DNA of 64,000 bases, taken from positions 1 through 64,000 of the forward strand of contig JAFTPQ010000007.1 of the NCBI GenBank assembly GCA_017463205.1, given 5' to 3'. Below are positions 43,169 through 52,114 of this stretch, piece after piece. Every line of letters begins with the position of its first letter. Positions within the stretch are counted from its first letter, which is position 1. Below the pieces are notes generated by a model. It had not been told where the DNA came from and searched no databases. It worked only from the letters and a program-made list of their open reading frames with translations. The position numbers and the translations under genes are program-made. Source of the stretch: Clostridia bacterium (GTDB lineage Bacteria; Bacillota; Clostridia; Christensenellales; Borkfalkiaceae).

Positions 43169-43996
43169 ATGCGGGTAGGAGTTTCGTCGGCGTCATTATT
43201 TATGCGACAAAACAATGCGGAAGCGTTACGCACGTTAAACGATTTGGGGGTAAAGACCACCGAAGTGTTTTTAACGACTTTTTCCGAATACGGCAAAGCG
43301 TATGCGGAAACGTTGTTGCCGCACGTTAAAAATTTGTCTGTCAATTCGGTGCACGATTTAACGTCGCAATTCGAGCCGCAACTGTTCAGCCGTCACGCAG
43401 GTGTGCGCGCGGACGCATATTCCATTTTGCAAAAGGTGATGGAAAGTGCGAAGACGCTCGGCGCGCCTTATTACACCTTTCACGGCGCGTCGAGGGCGAA
43501 ACGGGCGGATCGTTCGGGAGAACGGGACAATTTTCCTTGGCTGATCGAATGTTTTGAAACTTTGCTTGCGTTTTGCCGCGATTTTGACGTAACGCTGTGT
43601 TTGGAAAACGTGGAATGGTCTACGTACAATCGACCGGGAGTATTTTCAAAAATATCGTCAGCGTTGCCGCAGCTTCGCGGTGTGCTGGATATCAAACAGG
43701 CGCGGATATCGCAATATCCTTACGAGGAATATTTGCGGGAAATGGGCGAAAAGATCGCTTACGTGCATATATCCGACATTGACGGCGACGGAAGAATGTG
43801 CTTGCCGGGACGAGGGACGTTCGATTTTGATACGTTGATCAAACAGTTGCAAGGCGTAGGTTTTGACGGTGCGCTTTTGATCGAGGCTTATGAAAAAGAT
43901 TACAACGCCGTGCAAGAATTGAAAGATTCGTGCGATTTTTTTGAGGAATTATTGGAAAAACACGATTGCTTGGATAAAAATTTAAATAAAAATTGA
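43169..43996 (+). CDS. Sugar phosphate isomerase/epimerase-like TIM-barrel protein
   Basis: 275 residues of the xylose-isomerase-like TIM barrel fold (AP endonuclease 2 family). Marks are ALRTLNDLGVKTTEVFLTTF near residue 17, YYTFHGASRAKRADRSGERD near residue 101, CLENVEWSTYNRPG near residue 145, and DGALLIEAYEKDY near residue 234; the Glu, His and Asp residues at strand ends are likely metal ligands. The reaction is unknown. It has its own spacing of 130 bp from the nitroreductase, with only a weak promoter visible (TTTACA near 43105). Confidence 0.75.
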   Translation: MRVGVSSASLFMRQNNAEALRTLNDLGVKTTEVFLTTFSEYGKAYAETLLPHVKNLSVNSVHDLTSQFEPQLFSRHAGVRADAYSILQKVMESAKTLGAPYYTFHGASRAKRADRSGERDNFPWLIECFETLLAFCRDFDVTLCLENVEWSTYNRPGVFSKISSALPQLRGVLDIKQARISQYPYEEYLREMGEKIAYVHISDIDGDGRMCLPGRGTFDFDTLIKQLQGVGFDGALLIEAYEKDYNAVQELKDSCDFFEELLEKHDCLDKNLNKN

Positions 43997-44044
43997 AAAA
44001 GTGATGTAAAAAAGAAAAAATTTTTATATTTTCTGCAAAAACTG

Positions 44045-44093
44045 TTGACAATAGTAAAAAACTGTGGTATATTATTAATAGGATTTAATCCTA
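44045..44093 (+). promoter_or_regulatory. Promoter and palindromic operator of the superoxide reductase gene
   Basis: TTGACA (44045-44050), a 17-bp spacer, TATATT (44068-44073). The perfect palindrome TAGGATT-T-AATCCTA (44079-44093) covers the expected transcription start, where a repressor would block initiation. It does not look like a PerR or Fur box. Confidence 0.7.
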
Positions 44094-44117
44094 ATAAATA
44101 AAAATGATGATCGAAAG

Positions 44118-44471
44118 ATGTTAAAAGTATATCAATGTGAAAAATGTAAAAAGACAATTGTCGGCAAAGACGAATTGAAATTGGAAGGATGGGTAGAGTT
44201 GGTTGCAGGCAGCACGGACGCTGCGCAGGAAAAGCACGTGCCCGTTGTAACGAAAAAGTGTAAGACGGTGCAAGTGGACGTGGGCAGTGTGGCACACCCG
44301 ATGACGGCAGAACACCTGATCGAATGGGTGGCGATTGAAACGGAAAAGGGTTATCAAGTGCAATATTTGCAGGCAGATGATGCGCCCGTATGCGTGTTTA
44401 AGTTGGCAGACGGCGACGCATTGGTGGGCGTATACGCATACTGCAATCTTCACGGACTTTGGGCAAACTAA
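44118..44471 (+). CDS. Superoxide reductase (desulfoferrodoxin-like) lacking the full N-terminal iron site
   Basis: 117 residues. The catalytic SOR domain is intact: EKHVPV near residue 42 (Glu, Lys and first His), HPMTAEHLIEW near residue 59, and CNLHGLW at the end, giving four His and one Cys for the iron centre that reduces superoxide to peroxide. The N-terminus keeps CEKCKK (residues 7-12), but the CC pair that completes the desulforedoxin-type centre is absent. So it is intermediate between neelaredoxin and desulfoferrodoxin. The electron donor is probably the rubredoxin domain of the next gene. Confidence 0.9.
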   Translation: MLKVYQCEKCKKTIVGKDELKLEGWVELVAGSTDAAQEKHVPVVTKKCKTVQVDVGSVAHPMTAEHLIEWVAIETEKGYQVQYLQADDAPVCVFKLADGDALVGVYAYCNLHGLWAN

Positions 44472-44530
44472 GCCGAAATAAAAAACAAAAACCATTTTAT
44501 AAATTATAGACGATATAGGAGAAAACCGAA

Positions 44531-45163
44531 ATGATCGAGAAAGAAGCGATGTACAAATTGACGTACGGATTGTTTGTTGTTACGACGAAAGACGGCGAAA
44601 AGCACAACGGATGTATTGTAAATACGGTGTCGATGTTGACGGACGATCCCAAGCGCATCGTGCTGTTTGTCAACAAAGCCAATTACACAAACGAATTGGT
44701 ATTAAAAACAAAAATGTTCAACGTCTCGGTGTTGACAGAAAGCGCGCCGTTTGAAATTTTTCAACGTTACGGTTTTTCATCCGGTAGGGATAAAGATAAA
44801 TTCGAGGGTACCAGGTATGAGGTGAGCGCAAACGGTTTGCGTTATTTGCCCGATCATACCAACGCGGTGTTAAGCGCAAAAGTGGTGGATGCGCTCGATT
44901 ACGGTACGCATACGTTGTTTGTGGCGGAAGTGACGGAAGCGAAGACGCTCAGCCAAGAAAAATCGGTGACGTACGAATATTATCAAAATCATATCAAACC
45001 CAAGCCCCAAGCGGCGGCAAAAGCAGATGCACCGACGGAAAAGGGCAAAGGAAAATGGGTTTGTAAAATTTGCGGTTACGTTTACGAGGGGGAAGAACTT
45101 CCCGACGATTTCATTTGCCCGTGGTGTAAGCATCCGGCGGAGGATTTTGAAAGAGTGCAATAA
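44531..45163 (+). CDS. Flavin reductase-rubredoxin fusion (high-molecular-weight rubredoxin type)
   Basis: 210 residues. Residues 1-150 are a flavin reductase-like FMN domain (LTYGLFVVTTKDGEKHNGCI at the start, GFSSGRDKDKFEG near residue 82). After a Lys/Ala linker, residues 170-210 are a rubredoxin with two Cys pairs (WVCKICGYVYEGEELPDDF and CPWCKHP) that bind iron. Such fusions in clostridia and methanogens pass electrons from NAD(P)H to oxygen- or superoxide-reducing proteins. The position 60 bp after the superoxide reductase strongly supports that role. Confidence 0.92.
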   Translation: MIEKEAMYKLTYGLFVVTTKDGEKHNGCIVNTVSMLTDDPKRIVLFVNKANYTNELVLKTKMFNVSVLTESAPFEIFQRYGFSSGRDKDKFEGTRYEVSANGLRYLPDHTNAVLSAKVVDALDYGTHTLFVAEVTEAKTLSQEKSVTYEYYQNHIKPKPQAAAKADAPTEKGKGKWVCKICGYVYEGEELPDDFICPWCKHPAEDFERVQ

Positions 45164-45361
45164 TCTCCACGGAAAGGGAAAAGACAAAGCGATATATATA
45201 AAAAAGATGCAAAAGAAGAAACGCCCAATGCGGCGCATTCTTCTTTTGTCGTATAAAGGGCGATTAGAAAAAGAGTTTGACAAAAATCGACAAAAGAAAT
45301 TTTATCACGAGGAAAAATTAGGAAATTGATAAAAAAGGTTGCAAAAACCGCGAGAAAAGAC

Positions 45362-45390
45362 TTGACAGAAAAAACGGAAATTGTTATAAT
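45362..45390 (+). promoter_or_regulatory. Consensus promoter of rpsU
   Basis: TTGACA at 45362-45367, a 17-bp spacer, TATAAT at 45385-45390: a perfect match to both hexamers. Confidence 0.9.
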
Positions 45391-45434
45391 TACGTAGTAA
45401 ATAATAACGCATCGGCAAAGGTAGGTGAAAAAGA

Positions 45435-45611
45435 ATGTCCACGGTAAGAGTAGGAGAAAACGAAAATGTTGAAAGCGCATTGCGCCGTTTTAAGAGAAAG
45501 TGCTCCCGCGATGGTATCATCGGCGATCTTAGAAAGAAGGAATTTTATGAAAAACCTTCCGTAAGAAGAAAGAAGAAGTCCGAAGCTGCCAGAAAGAGAA
45601 GCAGAAACTAA
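45435..45611 (+). CDS. rpsU: 30S ribosomal protein S21
   Basis: 58 residues, the usual size: [20 protein letters not shown], then [20 protein letters not shown], then a Lys/Arg-rich tail ([13 protein letters not shown]). S21 is a late small-subunit protein near the mRNA exit channel, contacting the Shine-Dalgarno helix. It is a single-gene unit with its own perfect promoter and a perfect terminator. It lies apart from the yqeY/dnaG genes that often accompany it in Firmicutes. Confidence 0.97.
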   Translation: MSTVRVGENENVESALRRFKRKCSRDGIIGDLRKKEFYEKPSVRRKKKSEAARKRSRN

Positions 45612-45614
45612 CAC

Positions 45615-45647
45615 AAAAGAGCTCACAACAGTGAGCTCTTTTCTTTT
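45615..45647 (+). terminator. Rho-independent terminator of rpsU
   Basis: Perfect 12-bp stem AAAAGAGCTCAC/GTGAGCTCTTTT (45615-45626 with 45631-45642), AACA loop, T-rich tail. Confidence 0.95.
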
Positions 45648-45705
45648 GCAAAAAATGTCGAAAAGTGTGAAGAAAAGGTCGAAAAAAGAAAAAAGAGGTG
45701 AAAAT

Positions 45706-46125
45706 ATGTCGAAAGAAATACGCGGCAATGAAAAAAGCAGTTTACGGGCGGAAGCGCGCAAGGCAAAATTGCGGATGAAAAGCGGATTTTGGTTAGAATG
45801 TAAAGAGGATATGGCGCAACAATTGGAAAAGGCGCGTTTAAACGGGTTAAACGAAAGCAAGGCGGGGCAATACTTTACGGCGCAAGTCACCAAGAAGATT
45901 TCAGGAGAGAAGGAAGACGAATTTTACTTGCGTGTAAAAGAGATGCTGACGTCGGAAGGGGAGGTGAGCGACGCAATCGGGCGTTTGACGGACAAAGAAT
46001 ATTACGAAACGCTGACGTATGAAGAAAAACAGCGTTACAATTTGACGTTAAGCGAAAAATATTTACGTGCATTAGAGCGTTTTCGCAAAGAATGTGAATT
46101 TGACGTCATCAGCAGGAAAGCATAG
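45706..46125 (+). CDS. Hypothetical helical protein (139 residues)
   Basis: The ATG at 45706 is preceded by GAGGTG at suitable distance; the open extension to 45631 runs into the rpsU terminator and is rejected. The product is highly charged and predicted mostly helical: SKEIRGNEKSSLRAEARKAK, then FWLECKEDMAQQLEKARLNG, DEFYLRVKEMLTSEGEVSDA and a C-terminal LSEKYLRALERFRKECEF. It has no signal peptide or membrane segment. I do not recognise the family. No promoter of its own is obvious; weak read-through from rpsU is possible. Confidence 0.6.
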   Translation: MSKEIRGNEKSSLRAEARKAKLRMKSGFWLECKEDMAQQLEKARLNGLNESKAGQYFTAQVTKKISGEKEDEFYLRVKEMLTSEGEVSDAIGRLTDKEYYETLTYEEKQRYNLTLSEKYLRALERFRKECEFDVISRKA

Positions 46126-46152
46126 AAGGGTGTATTTTGGGGGGCTTCGTGG

Positions 46153-46321
46153 GTGAAGTTTGCCTACGGCGAGTGAAGTTTTGCCTGACGGCAAAGTTGA
46201 GGGAATATTAAAACGGCGATGTGGTTATTAATATCGATACCGAAAGATAGAAAAGTCAAGGTCAAGCGGAACGCTTGCGATAACGAGGGATAGAAAGTCA
46301 AGGTCAAGCGGAACGCTTGCG
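46153..46321. repeat. Interspersed repeat element, copy 1
   Basis: Two hairpin units of the GTGAAGTT family (46153-46200), then GGTTATTAATATCGATA (46223-46239), then a direct repeat of about 33 bp (46246-46279 and 46289-46321), each half ending in the small hairpin CAAGCG-GAA-CGCTTG. The same order of parts occurs at 51087-51388. It fills most of the 426-bp space before pcrA. Confidence 0.75.
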
Positions 46322-46361
46322 GAACATTGGCGTTGGAGTCTTAACCTTTCAAAAATCACAA

Positions 46362-46399
46362 AACGAGCCTACCATGTATGCGTTCACGGCAGGCTCGTT
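46362..46399. terminator. Hairpin, possible terminator upstream of pcrA
   Basis: Perfect 9-bp stem AACGAGCCT/AGGCTCGTT with a 20-nt loop. T-rich sequence flanks it on both strands but no clean T run follows, so termination is only moderately likely. Confidence 0.45.
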
Positions 46400-46513
46400 G
46401 CTATTTTAAAAGAAGAAAAGATAAACAATAAATCGAATGTGGAAAAAAACCGTTCGTATTGCCACGTGCGTAAATTTCACTGCAAGTATATGGAAAATCG
46501 ACAAATAAGATAC

Positions 46514-46542
46514 TTGCCAAAAAGTTGTAAATATGGTATAAT
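46514..46542 (+). promoter_or_regulatory. Promoter of pcrA, very close to the start codon
   Basis: TTGCCA at 46514-46519, a 17-bp spacer, TATAAT at 46537-46542 with an extended TGG. The expected transcription start, near 46549, is only a few bases from the ATG at 46552. Confidence 0.8.
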
Positions 46543-46551
46543 AGATACGTT

Positions 46552-48966
46552 ATGATGCAGACCAACCAACTTTTAGAAAAATTAAACGACGAACAGATCA
46601 AACCCGTGTTGCAAACGGAAGGACCGGTGTTGGTGCTTGCGGGCGCAGGCAGCGGAAAAACGCGCGTACTTACGTCGCGTATCGCCTATTTAGTAGAAGA
46701 AAAAGGCGTGCCGGCGGAGGCGATCCTCGCCATCACGTTCACAAACAAAGCCGCCAATGAAATGAAAGAACGTCTTTCGCAAATCGTAGACGTTTCCCGT
46801 TCTTGGGTGTGTACGATCCACAGTATGTGCGTGCGTATTTTGCGGATGTATGCCGACGACGTTGGCATCACGTCCAACTTTTCCATTTACAGCGAAACCG
46901 AACGCAATAACATCATCAAAAAATCTTTTCAAGAATGTGATTTTGACGATGAAAAATTATTAAAAACGGTGAAATATCATATCGGCAACGCGAAAATGTT
47001 GGGCTTCGATCCCGAACGATACGCCGAGGAATACGCCGGGGAATATCGGATCGACGAAATTATCAAAGTATATCACCGCTACCAAAAGCATTTGCGGGAA
47101 AATAACGCGCTCGATTTCGACGATCGGTTAAACGAAACTAGCTTGCTTTTGAAAAACAACGAAACCGCCAGAGAATATCTTGGCGGCAGATTCCGTTATA
47201 TCCTCGTGGACGAGTTTCAAGACACCAATGCCGTTCAATACGAGATCGTTCGATATCTTTCTTCGGTTCACGGCAATTTATTCGCCGTTGGCGACGACGA
47301 TCAGTCGATTTACGGTTGGCGCGGCGCGAAGATTGAAAATATCCTGCATTTTGAAAAGGATTTTTCCAATGCCAAAGTGTTTAAATTAGAGCGAAATTAC
47401 CGTTCGACGAAACATATTTTAAAACTTGCCAACACGGTGATCAAAAACAACGGACACAGGAAGGACAAAACGTTGTGGACGGAAAACGGCGAGGGGGATC
47501 CTGCGAAGGTGTACGAGGCAGAAGAGGAAAGCGGCGAAGCGCGATATATCGCGCAAGCCATCGCAGGCTTGATGCGGCAGGGATATAAATTTTCCGATTT
47601 TGCCATTTTAATGCGTTTAAACGCCCTCACCCGCTCGTTCGAACAAGAGTTTACGGGCGACGGTATTCCCTACAAAGTGTTTGGAGGCTTTAAATTCTTT
47701 GAAAGAAAGGAAATAAAAGACCTGCTTGCATATTTGCGTTTGATCAACAATCCGTTTGACAGCGAAGCGGCGATCCGCATCATCAATTTCCCCAAACGCG
47801 GAATCGGGGCAAAAACGGTGGAAGCGTTACAAAGATATGCCGCCGACACCGAACTGTCGGTGTATGATGCGCTGTTAGATCTGGACGAGATCGGTTTTAC
47901 GGGCGCAACGCGGGAAAAATTGGTGGGGTTCCGCGATCTGGTAAAAAATTGGATCATCGACAGCCAAGATATGCCCGTCAACGATTTGGTGAAAAAAATC
48001 ATCGAAGACACGCATATGCGCGAAGCGTACGCGGACGATTCGGACGAAAGCATCAACAAACGCGCCAATATCGAAGAATTTATCAATTCCGTCGAGGAGT
48101 ACAGCCGTTTAAACGAAGGCGCAACGCTTACCGATTATCTCAATCAAGTAACGCTTTCGTCGGATACGGACGATATGGACGACGGCGATTACGTTACGCT
48201 TGCCACGGTACATTCGGTGAAGGGGTTAGAATTTAAATGCGTGTTCATCTGCGGTTTGGAGGACAATATTTTGCCTGTTTCCCGTGCGATGGACAATGAC
48301 GACGATATGGAAGAAGAACGCCGTTTGATGTACGTTGCGATCACCCGAGCGAAAGAACGGTTGTATTTAACACGCAGCAAAAGCCGTTATTTATACGGCA
48401 AACGCGAACCGACTGCCCGTTCGCAATTTTTAAAAGAATTGTCTTCCGTGATCGAATTGCCCAAAGAAGCCCGTCGTTTACCAATGGGATACGGCGATTA
48501 TGACGATCCCGAAAGTTATGGAAATTCGTCGTACGTGGGGGGCAGGTATGAGACGAACGACGATTTCGGCGGAAAACGCAACAGTTTCGGCGGCGGTTAC
48601 GGCTCGTCTTACGGTAAAACGTACGTGGATCCGTCACGGAGCAATTCCGACGTCACCCGTTCGAAGTGGAACGGCGGTTCGTCTTACGGCAGTTCGACGG
48701 CGTACGGCAGATCGACGGCAAGCAAAAGCGCGGGCGGTTTCACGTACGGCGGTATCAGCAGAGGGACTTCACAGCCCAAACCGACGGGCGGCGGAAAAGA
48801 CCTCAGCGTATTTACGATCGGGAAAAAAGTCAGTCATCCGAAGTTCGGTTCGGGGACGATCGTCAACGTCCGCGGAACAGGCAATAATATGATCGTGGAC
48901 ATTGCTTTTGAAGGTGTGGGGATCAAACAATTATCCGCTTCCCTTGCGCCGTTGACGGTGTTATAA
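46552..48966 (+). CDS. pcrA: ATP-dependent DNA helicase PcrA/UvrD
   Basis: 804 residues, a superfamily 1A 3'-5' helicase for repair and rolling-circle replication. Seen in order: NQLLEKLNDEQ (Q-motif region), Walker A LAGAGSGKTR near residue 31, AITFTNKAANEMKER, DEFQDTN near residue 222, VGDDDQSIYGWRGA near residue 241, and the motif VI region MYVAITRAKERLYL near residue 592. The C-terminal linker (residues 640-750) is unusually rich in Gly, Ser and Tyr. It ends in a small Tudor-like domain (KVSHPKFGSGTIVNVRGTG). No Shine-Dalgarno sequence precedes the start, which lies almost at the transcription start. ligA follows after 63 bp. Confidence 0.95.
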   Translation: MMQTNQLLEKLNDEQIKPVLQTEGPVLVLAGAGSGKTRVLTSRIAYLVEEKGVPAEAILAITFTNKAANEMKERLSQIVDVSRSWVCTIHSMCVRILRMYADDVGITSNFSIYSETERNNIIKKSFQECDFDDEKLLKTVKYHIGNAKMLGFDPERYAEEYAGEYRIDEIIKVYHRYQKHLRENNALDFDDRLNETSLLLKNNETAREYLGGRFRYILVDEFQDTNAVQYEIVRYLSSVHGNLFAVGDDDQSIYGWRGAKIENILHFEKDFSNAKVFKLERNYRSTKHILKLANTVIKNNGHRKDKTLWTENGEGDPAKVYEAEEESGEARYIAQAIAGLMRQGYKFSDFAILMRLNALTRSFEQEFTGDGIPYKVFGGFKFFERKEIKDLLAYLRLINNPFDSEAAIRIINFPKRGIGAKTVEALQRYAADTELSVYDALLDLDEIGFTGATREKLVGFRDLVKNWIIDSQDMPVNDLVKKIIEDTHMREAYADDSDESINKRANIEEFINSVEEYSRLNEGATLTDYLNQVTLSSDTDDMDDGDYVTLATVHSVKGLEFKCVFICGLEDNILPVSRAMDNDDDMEEERRLMYVAITRAKERLYLTRSKSRYLYGKREPTARSQFLKELSSVIELPKEARRLPMGYGDYDDPESYGNSSYVGGRYETNDDFGGKRNSFGGGYGSSYGKTYVDPSRSNSDVTRSKWNGGSSYGSSTAYGRSTASKSAGGFTYGGISRGTSQPKPTGGGKDLSVFTIGKKVSHPKFGSGTIVNVRGTGNNMIVDIAFEGVGIKQLSASLAPLTVL

Positions 48967-49017
48967 AAAAGCAAAAAAGGCGAAGTATCGGTAGAATTTG
49001 GCTTTTTGGCGGGATAA

Positions 49018-50976
<1,959 letters not shown>

Positions 50977-51017
50977 TTTTACGGTTTTGTAAAGCAAAAA
51001 TTGAATAGAAACCATAA

Positions 51018-51066
51018 AAAACAAGCGTTTGAGGCGAGAAAATTTCCTTAAACGCTTGTTTTGATA
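51018..51066 (+). terminator. Rho-independent terminator after ligA
   Basis: 17-bp stem (51018-51034 with 51046-51062, one G.T pair), 11-nt loop, short T-rich tail. Confidence 0.85.
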
Positions 51067-51086
51067 TTTCGTGTAGGGCTAAAAGG

Positions 51087-51388
51087 GTGAAGTTTGACAA
51101 AAGTCAAGTGAAATTTGTCTGACGACAAGTGAAGTTTGACAAACGTCAAGTGAAGTTTTGCCTTGCGGCAAAGTTGTGGCCGGAATTTATAACGGGCAAC
51201 GACAGGCGTTGCCCTAGCTGATTCGCAGTAGTGGCGCAACCTGTCGGTTGCTTAATGGGGGCTTGACTTCGCAAGGGCTTCCGCCCCTGCACCCTGACAA
51301 GAAACTGAGTTTCTTGACTTCCTGTTGGGAAACGATAAGGTTATTAATATCGATAAAGAAAGATAGAAAGACAAGGTCAAGCGGAACG
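51087..51388. repeat. Interspersed repeat element, copy 2
   Basis: Four tandem hairpin units starting at 51087, 51108, 51129 and 51150, each opening GTGAA and exactly 21 bp long for the first three. After an insert of about 140 bp with more hairpins (GGGCAACG..CGTTGCCC near 51193-51213; GCAACC/GGTTGC at 51236-51251; AAGAAACT/AGTTTCTT near 51299-51315) come the same GGTTATTAATATCGATA (51339-51355) and GATAGAAAGACAAGGTCAAG (from 51362) as in copy 1. Confidence 0.75.
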
Positions 51389-51657
51389 TTGGTCATACCG
51401 TAAGGAACGAAGTGACGGAATAGCGAGCCTGCGAGCGTCCCAAGGGAGTGAAATCTATCTCAATGTCATACCGAGCGGAGCAATTTATTGCGTAGTCGAG
51501 TGTACTCATCATAAAAAGCAAAAACGAGATCGCCGTTTTGCAGACGCGCCTCTCCATGACGGAGCATTGTAAATCGCCAACGGAGCATCATAACAAAGGA
51601 ATGAAAACCATTCCGTAATGATGACAATATTTACGAATGATTAAGCGTTAGACGTTA
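51389..51657. other. Non-coding, repeat-like intergene
   Basis: No ORF with a ribosome site. The sequence contains phrases such as GTCATACCGAGCGGAG (51464) and ATACCGTAAGGAACGAAGTG (51394) that resemble widespread bacterial intergenic repeats, and short inverted repeats such as GGAATGAAAACCATTCC near 51599-51615, which could end the minus-strand gene at 51658. Confidence 0.4.
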
Positions 51658-51996
51658 TCATTTATTCGGTTCGTTGCAGACAAATTCGGCGTAAGCCAAA
51701 ATGCGAGCCTTTTCAAAATCGGAAGATTTGCGGTATAATTTCAGCAACTCGTTTTCCTCGTTGGAAAAGGAAGTTTTCAACGTATCCGCAACGGATTTTT
51801 CGTGCATACCCAAAATTTCGTCCGTGGAAATATCGAAAAATTGCGCGCAAGCAACAATCGCCGTTTCCGTTGGCTCGGCTTGAGCATTGATCCATTTGGA
51901 AACAGCGCGTTGTGAAAAACCGATGGCAACAGCCAAACGGCTTTGCGTGATATTATGTTCTTTAAGCAATTCTTTCAAATTTTCCGAAAATCCCAT
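51658..51996 (-). CDS. XRE-family transcriptional regulator
   Basis: 112 residues. The N-terminal 60 are a Cro/CI-type helix-turn-helix: FSENLKELLKEHNITQSRLA, then VAIGFSQRAVSKWINAQAEP, then TAIVACAQFFDISTDEILGM. The C-terminal half is helical (SNEENELLKLYRKSSDFEKA) and probably dimerises. It is divergent from the leucine-rich-repeat protein gene, and two identical palindromes lie in the shared 118-bp space, so it is the obvious candidate to bind them and control both itself and its neighbour. Confidence 0.9.
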   Translation of the reverse strand: MGFSENLKELLKEHNITQSRLAVAIGFSQRAVSKWINAQAEPTETAIVACAQFFDISTDEILGMHEKSVADTLKTSFSNEENELLKLYRKSSDFEKARILAYAEFVCNEPNK

Positions 51997-52004
51997 ATTT
52001 ATAT

Positions 52005-52086
52005 TTTAGAACTTTCTTTCTAAAAATAGTTGACATAAAACTATAATTCTGATAAAATAAAAAATGTTTAGAAATATAGTTCTAAA
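52005..52086. promoter_or_regulatory. Twin palindromic operators TTTAGAA-N6-TTCTAAA
   Basis: Two copies with perfect 7-bp arms and 6-bp centre: 52005-52024, just before the XRE start, and 52067-52086, just after the plus-strand -10. They are 62 bp apart start to start, about six helix turns, which would suit co-operative or looping repression. Confidence 0.75.
52030..52058 (+). promoter_or_regulatory. Promoter of the leucine-rich-repeat protein gene
   Basis: TTGACA at 52030-52035, a 17-bp spacer, TAAAAT at 52053-52058 with an extended TGA. It lies between the two palindromes, so the expected start point falls at the edge of the second one. Confidence 0.8.
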
Positions 52087-52114
52087 AAATAAATTTATGC
52101 AAGGTAGGTTTTTT

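Noticed and set aside
44118..44471. Full desulfoferrodoxin with a complete two-iron layout
   Set aside because: The CC pair of the first iron site is absent; only the catalytic centre is complete.
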